64,000 nucleotides of DNA from Coffea arabica. Its lineage: Eukaryota > Streptophyta > Magnoliopsida > Gentianales > Rubiaceae. The position numbers and the translations under genes are program-made. The notes beneath the pieces were generated by a model. It ran no database searches, was not told where the DNA came from, and was given only the letters and a program-made list of their open reading frames with translations. Below are positions 47,104 to 56,394 of this stretch, piece by piece (within the stretch, counting starts at the first letter, position 1; each line of letters begins with the position of its first letter). The stretch spans positions 21,966,001 through 22,030,000 of the forward strand of contig NC_092312.1 in NCBI RefSeq assembly GCF_036785885.1, read 5' to 3'.

Positions 47104-48195
47104 GAAATAAATATATTTATATATTTATTTAAAAATATATAAATGTATTATATTATATATAATACATAATATACATATATTTATAAATTTATAAATGTAT
47201 AATTAATATAAATGTATAAATTATAAATGAATATTATATAAATGTATAAATTATAATTTATAAATGTATATGATGATTATGTATAAATGTATTAATATAA
47301 TTAATATAAATGTATAAATGTATAATTAATAATGTTTATAATTTATAATTTTTATTGTTTAAATATTTATATGCATTTATGCATTTATAATACATTTATA
47401 AATATTTATAAATAAATATATTTATATATTTATATAAAAATATATAAATGTATTATATTATATATAATACATAATATACATATATTTATAAATGTATAAA
47501 TGTATAATTAATATAAATGTATATATTATAAATGAATATTATATAAATGTATAAATTATAATTTATAAATATATATGATGATTATATATAACTGTATTAA
47601 TATAATTAATATAATTGTATAAATGTATAATTAATATTTTATTGTTTAAATATTTATATATATTTATGCATTTATAATACATTTATAAATAAATATATTT
47701 ATACAGTTAAATAAAAATATATAAATGTATTATATTATATATAATACATAATATAAATATATTTACAAATGTAATAATTGTATATTATTATAAATGAATA
47801 TTATATAAATATATAAATTAATATATTATAAATATATAAATATATAAATATATAATATTATGTATAAATGTATTAATATAATTAATATAAATGTATAAAT
47901 GTATTAGTATTATGTATAAATGTATAATTAATATTGTGTGTTAATATTATGTATAAATGTATTATATTATACATAATACATAATATAATTGTATATAAAT
48001 ATACATAAATATAGGTACATAAATGTGTAATATATATAATATGTATTATATATATTAAATATATAATGTATTATATTTATATAAATGTATAATTACATAT
48101 TTATATTAATATTAATTTATATGGTATATAATATTTATTTAAATATATAAAAATATTTTTTAAATAAAATAAAATTTTTATAATATGTTTAAATA
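47104..48195 (+). repeat. AT-rich direct repeat, copy 1 (1.09 kb)
   Basis: Starts GAAATAAATATATTTATATA and ends TTTTTATAATATGTTTAAAT; matches 48576-49675 almost base for base, with a constant offset near 1472 bp. Confidence 0.9.
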
Positions 48196-48579
48196 TATCC
48201 TAAACAAAATAACTCTATAATCGCATTATTAATATCCCTACATAAAAAAGTAGACACAATAACAGAAAAGGTCAGAGTCCTACAAATAGATAAGTTTGAA
48301 AAAGACTTAGAAGAAATAACGGACCAATTTAAAAGATTACCTGTAACAAAGAAAGAGAGTAAACCACATCTTAGTAATATATTTTCAGTAAATCCTAAAC
48401 CACAAAAATTCTAAAAGATGGCTAGTAGAACATCATTTTCAGGACCTAGTAGAACAGTCAACGAAAACACACAAGTAGGAACTAGTGTATTAAATATAGG
48501 GAGACAATTAAGAAGGAGTAGGAGCATGCATTTAGAAGAGGCAATAGACGTAGATAGAGACTTGGAAATATACAGGAAA
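48196..48579 (+). pseudogene. Candidate endogenous pararetrovirus-like fragment
   Basis: This 384-bp island between the two AT-rich repeats has normal coding-like composition. One frame is open from the left junction to a stop at 48412-48414 and shows a leucine-rich, coiled-coil-like start (SIIALLISLHKKVDT) with a lysine-rich tail. A second frame opens at an ATG three bases after that stop (48418) and stays open to the right junction, where the first AT-repeat codon is a stop (48580-48582); its product is basic and Arg/Ser-rich. Two closely spaced A-rich coding frames, the second starting directly after the first, fit the ORF2/ORF3 layout of badnavirus-like Caulimoviridae, which are known to lie in AT-rich plant DNA. 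Only the end of one frame and the start of the next remain; no reverse transcriptase, protease or coat motif is present, so assignment is tentative. It is incomplete and cannot be functional. Confidence 0.42.
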
Positions 48580-49675
48580 TAAATATATTTATATATTTAT
48601 TTAAAAATATATAAATGTATTATATTATATATAATACATAATATACATATATTTATAAATTTATAAATGTATAATTAATATAAATGTATAAATTATAAAT
48701 GAATATTATATAAATGTATAAATTATAATTTATAAATGTATATGATGATTATGTATAAATGTATTAATATAATTAATATAAATGTATAAATGTATAATTA
48801 ATAATGTTTATAATTTATAATTTTTATTGTTTAAATATTTATATGCATTTATGCATTTATAATACATTTATAAATATTTATAAATAAATATATTTATATA
48901 TTTATATAAAAATATATAAATGTATTATATTATATATAATACATAATATACATATATTTATAAATGTATAAATGTATAATTAATATAAATGTATATATTA
49001 TAAATGAATATTATATAAATGTATAAATTATAATTTATAAATATATATGATGATTATATATAACTGTATTAATATAATTAATATAATTGTATAAATGTAT
49101 AATTAATATTTTATTGTTTAAATATTTATATATATTTATGCATTTATAATACATTTATAAATAAATATATTTATACAGTTAAATAAAAATATATAAATGT
49201 ATTATATTATATATAATACATAATATAAATATATTTACAAATGTAATAATTGTATATTATTATAAATGAATATTATATAAATATATAAATATATAAATTA
49301 ATATATTATAAATATATAAATATATAAATATATAATATTATGTATAAATGTATTAATGTAATTAATATAAATGTATAAATGTATTAGTATTATGTATAAA
49401 TGTATAATTAATATTGTGTGTTAATATTATGTATAAATGTATTATATTATACATAATACATAATATAATTGTATATAAATATACATAAATATAGGTACAT
49501 AAATGTGTAATATATATAATATGTATTATATATATTAAATATATAATATATTATATTTATATAAATGTATAATTACATATTTATATTAATATTAATTTAT
49601 ATGGTATATAATATTTATTTAAATATATAAAAATATTTTTAAATAAAATAAAATTTTTATAATATGTTTAAATAA
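48576..49675 (+). repeat. AT-rich direct repeat, copy 2 (1.1 kb)
   Basis: Second copy of 47104-48195, with few differences (for example an extra TATAAATA unit near 49285). It continues into the GC-rich right end of the element, so it is the copy joined to the original right flank. Confidence 0.9.
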
Positions 49676-50055
49676 ATATATAAATATATAATATATATAA
49701 TAAATTTTTGAGGGTGAGGGACTAAAAAATTCAAAAATTTTTTTGAGGTTACCGGCGGCGCCGGAATAGGTGACCGGCGCCGGGAGAGGTGGTGGAGGCG
49801 GGTGTCTGGTGTGGTGGGTTGGGTGAGGGAGGAAGAAAAGTTTTTGAGAAATTTTTTGTGTATAGATTTTTGAAGTGTGTAGGTAAAAAACTTTAAAAGG
49901 TATTTTGGGGTTCCTGTAGCAAAAGTTGTTAAAAAACTAGTAGCTAAAAAACTTGGTAAAAAACTAGGGTGCCAAACAGGCCCATAGCTCCATTTTCTAC
50001 CGCTAATTTTCATTCTCGCCAATATTACTAGCTAAACGTTAATTGGGCATGTATA

Positions 50056-50086
50056 CCACCGCGCACAGCGCGGTGTTACCACCTAG
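50056..50086 (+). mobile_element. Helitron-like 3' terminus
   Basis: ACCGCGCACAGCGCGGT forms a GC-rich hairpin, followed after a few bases by CTAG and then a T. A short hairpin just before a CTRR end, inserted 5' to a T, is the diagnostic Helitron 3' structure. The 5' TC end was not located; the mobilised unit may include the RIC1 fragment and the AT-rich element upstream. Confidence 0.55.
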
Positions 50087-50223
50087 TATAGTGAAAAATG
50101 TGTGCTAAGGAATAACATTAGGACATTCCTTGGAAAAATCCTGCAAATTTTTATAATCATTATTCGAACGAGCAATGTAAAGAATAATTCAAGCATGATA
50201 CCCTGCTAAGCCTTATCAAATAT

Positions 50224-53200
50224 TTAGTTTATCCAACTTTCAACATCTTGCTCCCTAAATTTAATCCACGAAGCTCCACAAATGAACTCAATAAACTTGT
50301 GATAAATCTCCGGTAGCTGAGTGTCCACCGGAAATCTGACTTGAGCAGCTACCCAGTTTAAGTATTCAAACTGCAAAGGTTTCATTGCCAAATGGATATG
50401 ATCATAAAGTATTCAAACACCTGCATCGTAGTAAATCTAGTGGAAATAACAAACACCCATGAATAATCTCTGGAACTTTGATTACCGGATCAAGTGGAAG
50501 CCTATGAGTATGGTGCTTGGGGATCCTGTTCTCCTCCAGAAGCCGGTAATGTTGTTCAACATCATGCAACATTTCTTCCTTTGGTGGTAAAACCACCTTC
50601 CCTGATAAAACAGATGCAACCCACTTGGCTTGTACTTCGATCATGAAAAATGTGACAGCCTGTTAATACACAATATCATCAACTGTTGGGATTAAATTGT
50701 TGCTTGCTTGTTTGAAACTGTCAACCAACATCTTACCGTGCAAGTTTTCCTGTATGACTATTGTACAAGTTTTTCAATGCAAAGTTTATTTTGCACAACG
50801 TGGTATACTTAGGTACCGTTTGAATTAACCTTGGAAAAACGTATGCAAGATAAATATGCCAGCTGCAAAATCTCATAAACTGACCCTATAAGGTAGTCCA
50901 ACAAAAGAGAGCCCTGGGGCAAGTACTGGAGGAAAGACGTGCTTGTACAATGGTCCAACACGGTTTTCATCAATAGTTACAGTGTCATTCGTCCTCAAGA
51001 AATAAAAATCATACTTATACCTGTAAAATGTCAAATTCAGCAAACACGTTAAGGGGCTTAGTATTAGCAGGCAACATTTAAGAGACAGTTTTAAGAAGAA
51101 GAGCAAACTCTGACACGCAATGCATTCAGTTAACAAAATGAGGAGGTAATTACCCGGTACAATGCAGAATGATATCTGCAGCAACAGAAGTTCCATCCTG
51201 GAAAGCTACTAGACCATTTTCATAGCAATACTCGATCTATGAGAAGTTTCAATTGTTAAATTTCTTTAGTCCACAAATGTAGGTTTTTCATACTGTGACT
51301 CCAGCATGTTCAGTACTCAATGGAATGCAGGATTACATACTTTTGAATGCTGCCACAAATTGTTGAACATCTCCAACTTTGAAACTTTGATCTCTGGAGA
51401 TCTTGAAGAAAGATGAACTTCTTTGGCTACCTTGGTGATTTCTTGACCAATATCCATGGCACTAGGTCCAGCACCAATAACAATTACAACCTGTATTTTT
51501 CACCAACTTGGACAATGTAGGATTTTGCATATAATCTTACCACATAATTTCCAATCAAGTACAATATTGCAAACAAGTACCTGATCTCGGAATGGTTCAG
51601 GAACTCGATAGTTGTGGCTGTGAATTTGTTTACCAGGCCAACTTTTGATTCCTTGAAGGAACCAGAAAGTAAAATTAGCATCCAGTACAAAACTCTGATC
51701 AAGTAATTTTACCTTTTCCTCTTTTTGTTGGTAATGAAGGATTCATCCTGATTAATCAACTACCATCAAGTACAAAAACCACACAGCAGGAATTGCACGA
51801 GTAAACATGAGGAGACAACTGCCAACAAGTCTAAGATTTGTTCAGTAGCAACTGTATTTGAATTTTATAAAACTAAAATAATTATTCTTCGTAGTAACTC
51901 CTTAAGGTTAGGTCAAGGTATCTGTTTGTCTTGGTTGAGTTTCGATGTAGGTAAAATTCATTTCTTCCCCTTGAACTCGTGAATCTAATTTCAATGTCAT
52001 CAAATTTCTATTACATTAATTTGCCTCATGAACTCCTGATTGATTTGTGAGCCAAAATATAGATATCTTGCTAGAAAAAACATATAAGGGCACGTTCTGA
52101 AGGCTAAAGTCCATCTCACTCTTATCAAAGATCATCTTACATACAGAGCTAATGGATGTATCTTGCTCTCAATAGCTTACTACGTGCTCCTGCCCCTGAT
52201 CTCAAGGCAAGTTATATATGGTTGCCTTGAACATTTGTTGCAACCTCTTTCTTGGGAAGTTTTGCTGCAAAAAAAAGCTTGTGCATAGGTAGGTCCAGCT
52301 CAAACTGTAAAGAGAGTGCAACTAGCTATCAGTTCATCATAACCCATTTAGTCATGTTACTAAATATGGTACCTTAATCTTTCTTTTAAAACATATGATG
52401 GGTGATATTTTTCAATATAGACCATAGTGTTGAGTCATGGTTCAAAGACGAGACGACCCGTCTTGAACCCTCCCGATACGATACCTTAGTGTTGATTCCT
52501 GATCATGGTTCAAAGTCGCGGTCGCGGTCACGGTCGCGGCCCGGAACGTTCCACATCGATTTCGGCATATCGGTCGCGGTCTCGGTGAGATGCAAATTTT
52601 AAAGTATTTAATATTCTAAAAATTGATAATAATATAAAAAAAGTATGCTAAACAAAAATAATAAAAAATAGCAAAAGAAATGGCCGAATCAATCCGTCAC
52701 GGTATAACTCGACCGATTTCTCGTCTTGACTCGGGATAACTCGGAGTGACTCGGCCGAGTCAATCCGTCGCGGTGATGTCTCAGCTGATTTCTCGGCGAG
52801 TCAAGTATCTCGGTATCGTTTCGTCACGGTATCGTATCGATAGGGGCCGAGACGGTGACGACTCGGCCGAGTCGTCTCGGTCTCGGCCGAGACTTCGAAC
52901 CATGCTCCTGATAGCTTAGCATAACAGTTGTCTTCAAGTACTTTCCCATCTTGACCATATTGCTGTCCTCGCCTCTGTAGATGGTATATAGCACGGGCAA
53001 CTGTTCCCAAGTACTTTGTTGAATACCATCTTCAAACTTAGTTTTAATTTCCGAGGATCCAAATGTAGCTAGCTAGTACATTAATAGGTTTAGGACTGCG
53101 GCCGGCGGATAATCACAAGATTAAGCATGATATATAGGGGAATTTTCTTTCATACAGGATCCAAGGTTCAAAGGAAATTAGACTAATTACTAACCAATAA

Positions 53201-53797
53201 AAAGTCCACCGAACTAAACTTATGCAGTTAAACAATTAACTTAGGCAAATGACATAATTTCAAGAACTTACCTGGGAGGTCTGCTACTTTTGGTATGGTG
53301 TAATGACCATTACAAACCACGACTGCTTCGAATATCTCTTCTGATGAGCTCAATTCATCACATGTACTCCTTCTCGACTCAACAACCCACTGATCATTTT
53401 GTTGCTCAACTCGAACTACTTCGGTATTGAATCGGATTAAGTCAAGGAGTCCAAAATCTTGAACAAAATTGTTCAAGAATTGCAGCACCTCTTGATGTCC
53501 GGGAAATGTCCTTAGCTCGCCATTCTTCCTGATGGTAAAAGGGTAGTCTGAAAATCCCATGAGACGTCTAGGAAGATTGGTCTCAAGTGAATAGTAGAGA
53601 CTACTGTGAACTATCTCTCTCTTGGGATCAAGGCTCAGAGGATCGGACTCGACTTGAGGACTGTACACCCAAGTCCCACCAATTTGGTTTGATTTCTCGT
53701 AGACCACCACTTGTTGGCCTTCTCTTTGGAGCTCACGGGCGGTGACGAGACCGGAAACTCCGGCTCCGACGACTGCAACTTTGAGAGACCGTGCCAT
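50224..53797 (-). CDS. Flavin-containing monooxygenase, GS-OX-like (FMO3 of this window, 7 exons)
   Basis: Recent duplicate of FMO2. Exons (minus): 53797-53272, 51651-51581, 51490-51341, 51236-51154, 51020-50885, 50659-50486, 50370-50224; lengths equal those of FMO2 exon for exon, about 428 residues, and no disabling change was found. FAD motif VAVVGAGVSGL, FPGHQEVLQFL, the SHNYRVPEP motif, NADP motif VIGAGPSAMDI and VQAKWVASVLSG are kept. Differences from FMO2 are few in exon 1 (for example GVSGL for GASGL, LLDLIRF for LLDFIRF) and cluster in the last exon (VRFPVDTQLPE for VGFPVDTELLE; EFICGA for EFISGA). Intron 1 carries a ~480-bp insertion absent from FMO2. The proximal promoter has lost sequence relative to FMO2, so expression may differ. 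Confidence 0.92.
52434..52914. mobile_element. GC-rich TIR insertion in FMO3 intron 1 (~480 bp)
   Basis: Against FMO2 intron 1 (GTGTTGACTCCTGATAGC near 33167-33183) FMO3 carries an extra segment that starts CATGGTTCAAAG and ends CTTCGAACCATG, inverted termini of 12 bp. The ends are rich in CGGTCGCGGTC and CTCGGCCGAG words around an AT-rich core. A second CATGGTTCAAAG start (about 52504) is preceded by TAGTGTTGATTCCTGAT, a copy of the flank, so the left end has been duplicated. No coding capacity. Confidence 0.8.
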
Positions 53798-53839
53798 GGT
53801 TTAGGTGAGCGAGTGAAGCAAGCAGCGGCAGAGTAAGGC

Positions 53840-53862
53840 ATGTATACTAGTTCGATTATTGG
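53840..53862 (-). promoter_or_regulatory. Eroded core promoter of FMO3
   Basis: The minus strand reads CGAACTAGTATACATGCC where FMO2 has CGAACCAGTATAAATGATGG followed by ~30 bp before TGCC. FMO3 therefore has TATACAT instead of TATAAAT and lacks about 34 bp between the box and the leader. Confidence 0.6.
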
Positions 53863-53867
53863 GATTG

Positions 53868-54456
53868 TAAGTAAGGGATTGTTGGTTCAAGAATCCCACT
53901 CACTAAAAAATTTCTTAATGTGGCAACAAATCGAACCATGAGACGTGTTTAACTTCATTTGTAGAAGAAAATTCCGAGTGGACAAGTAGCTAGAACAATT
54001 CAAGGCACCGATTATGGTTTCAAATGCTGCGCGATTGCTTAAGATGTCGTGGACAATTTGTTTTAGATAATTTAGATGGAGACCAGGACATCGAAACTCT
54101 AACACGGTTTAGTTTGATCTGAGAATGGGTGAAGGATTAACGGGGATCAAGAAAATTAGATTAAATTACACATGACTCCCTATAGTTTCATCATTATAAC
54201 ATGACTTTAATGTTTTAAAACATTCAATTCACCCTTTATGATTTTATGGAAAGTGAAAACTCACCAAAAAATAATTTTTGTAATGTCATTAGTTGAAATA
54301 CTAGTATTGCTCTCACTTAGGAACTAAATCAAATAACTATCTAACCACTACATATAAAATTATAGAAGAATTATGTGGATAAATGTAAATATTATAGGGG
54401 TAAAACGGATATTATGAAAAATTATAGGGAATTAAATGGGTATTATAATTCCATTA
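53868..54456. repeat. Upstream part of the FMO2/FMO3 segmental duplication
   Basis: GGGATTGTTGGTTC, AAATCGAACCATGAGACGTG, TTCATTTGTAGAAGAAAATTCC and GTTTCATCATTAT match 35075-35880 in order. The ~900 bp directly upstream of FMO2 (about 34165-35070) and the 212-bp MITE are absent here. Confidence 0.85.
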
Positions 54457-55130
54457 ACGTCAAAAAAAATAATAATGTATACTTCCATCTATTAAATTCA
54501 CCCGAAAAGTATATCTGAATGCACAAGTGACGTGAATGAATCAAGTCATACGCTTGCAAAATTTGCGCAGTAGTGCTAACGAGTGACATGAAATGGGAAG
54601 CAATTTCCCTGCGTGGCTCAATGAGACTGCGCAGAAAGATTTGATGGCGCACTGTTTTGTAACTTAGCTCGTTGTACTATCTAGATCTAGTATAATATAT
54701 AAGAAAAAAAAAAGCTGCAAATACAAATTTCGACATTAGAACACGAATGAGAACATTTCAACCATCACTCGTTTTACTTGGTTCGATTTTCTATCTTGTA
54801 AGGTTCAAATGCTGAAACTGTGGAGGGTGTGTCTAAAAAATACAGAGCGGTTTATCTCATATAAATCGTGCAGCAGACGAGATAACAAATGTGTATTAAA
54901 TGTTCTGCAGGATTTTGTATGCATTAGGCAGCCGAGTAGTATTGGCAGCCCTTTTTTGGTTTGTTGATTTTGTATTGGAGAGTTTTATTACAAATATTTT
55001 CCTCAGTAGAAAAACGGATAAGAGCATAGAGACACGCTGAGGAAACTTGTTTCAAGCCACATTTTTCCATGAGGCTAGTTGCCTAGTTCACATTATTTCA
55101 TTTTGGGCAAATTAGGTAGTAGCTAACTAT
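54457..55130. other. Intergenic DNA, no gene recognised
   Basis: Beyond the end of the FMO duplication. A minus frame at 54443-54652 shows no family motif. Confidence 0.45.
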
Positions 55131-55520
55131 GCCCTTGTGGGGTTGCCATCCCACATCGGTTCTTGGGGGGTTGGGTTTGGGTTTATAAATTCCTAGGAGG
55201 ATCTCAAAAGTTGCCGGCTTTTGAGGTTTTTTCTGGAAGTTAGATTTATAAAAGTCGAATTTTTAGCTTCTGTTAGAAAATGTCAAGAGGCAAATTCCTG
55301 CAAGGGTAGTTTATTGGGTTTCGTTGGGGGTTTTTACTTCTTAGCAGCAGCGGGCCTACTGGCTTGCCCTTGTGGGATTGCCATCCCATATCGGTTATGG
55401 AGGGAGTTGGATTTGGATTTATAAGTTCCTAAAAGACCTCAAAAGTTGCCGGCTTTTGAGGTTTCTTCCGAGAGTTAGGTTTATAAAAGCCGAATTTCTA
55501 ACTTTTTTTTTTAGAAAAAG
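55131..55520 (+). repeat. Two tandem copies of a repeat with snRNA-type promoter elements
   Basis: Units at about 55131-55290 and 55367-55520 both start GCCCTTGTGGG(G/A)TTGCCATCCCA and share TTGCCGGCTTTTGAGG and TTATAAAAG(T/C)CGAATTT. Unit 1 has ATCCCACATCG (55148-55158), equal to the plant upstream sequence element consensus RTCCCACATCG, and TATAAA 25 bp later (55184-55189), a spacing typical of pol III snRNA genes. A hairpin CTCAAAAG/CTTTTGAG (55203-55225) is followed by T6 (55227-55232). Unit 2 has ATCCCATATCG and a broken T-run. Confidence 0.5.
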
Positions 55521-56221
55521 GTCAAGAAGTAGTAGCCAACTTGATGAATTCTAAAATGTATCTGAACACAATCTCCGGGGCCGTGCTATTAGCAAATTAT
55601 GCCAACCTAGGGAGATAGACATAACACAGACATAGACTTTGTCGGTCAAACTGGTCCAAGGACAGGACAGCGCATTAGCTATTGAAATTCACAACTGATC
55701 ACTGCTACTAGTCCATCGTACTATGTCAGTATGAAAGATACATTCATGTGTCGAGTCGAGTTCCAGAAACAATTCTCAGGCAAGTTGACAGGAGTAATGG
55801 TACTTAGCTATTGCACTTGAGTTCCTTTCAAAATCTTTCGACCTTTTTCTTGGTTTTAGAAATGGAGATTTATTTTGCTCAACACACGGTCCAGATTGAG
55901 TAGTAGTAAGAGTCCCAAGCTCTTAATGATGTCTCGCACCTAATTCTTTGCACCTGAATGGCTCAATGGTGAAATGATCCAAATCACAAGCAGAACTCCA
56001 TTCTCTCTGAAGCACCATAAACAATGGAAAGAACAGAGAGTGAGGTAGTTGTCTCATTTTTTGGTTCTATCATATATTGATATTTGGATTTGAATATCAA
56101 GAAGCTTCTAAAGCAGTAAAACTTGCAACTCATGATTCTAAGGTGAATGATCCTTGAATAAACTTTGGAAGTTGTCGCCGCGCTAATGAAATTCCGTGTA
56201 AAGATCCTTGAATGATCCAGC

Positions 56222-56256
56222 TCATTTAGGCCTCGTAATCCTCCGCAACAAAGGGC
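56222..56256 (-). pseudogene. Relic matching the end of the LTP-like gene
   Basis: CATTTAGGCCTCGTAATCCT and CGCAACAAAGGGCT match 39245-39278 with few changes, the part that encodes CCRGLRGLNA in the LTP-like gene. The similarity fades within ~15 bp on each side, so only a fragment remains. Confidence 0.55.
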
Positions 56257-56394
56257 TCAGAGAATACTCAATTTTGATAAAGGAAAAACGTTAAAATATC
56301 GTTCAATCCAAATTCCATGGCTTCTGCTGGCCTTATGACGTGCTAGTAAGGTGATGAATTCCAGTTCAAAATAAGCAAATCTAAGTGCTGCAAT

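Larger units (their letters stand above)
46842..49982. mobile_element. Large AT-rich TIR element (3.1 kb) with internal duplication
   Basis: The left end GGGCCTGTTTGGAACCTGAG pairs with the inverted right end GGGCCTGTTTGGCACCCTAG. Sub-terminal DNA carries repeated AAGTTTTTGAA and TTACTGTAG words, and a GC-rich patch (GGCGGCGCCGG, CCGGCGCCGG) lies near the right end (49753-49800). The core is almost pure A+T and is present twice in direct orientation (47104-48195 and 48576-49675), separated by a coding-like segment. The element is related to that at 1379-2919 but in opposite orientation. No transposase is visible and the target duplication is unclear. Confidence 0.75.

Noticed and set aside
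49657-50022. 121-residue minus frame in the AT-rich element
   Set aside because: Encoded by the GC-rich terminal patch and AT repeats of the element; low complexity.
40931-50100. Idea that a single 9 kb insertion split one ancestral repeat between 41042 and 50087
   Set aside because: The dispersed repeat copies at 30711 and 40931 are only about 80 percent alike, far less than FMO2 versus FMO3, and sequence left of the repeats does not match, so they are independent copies.
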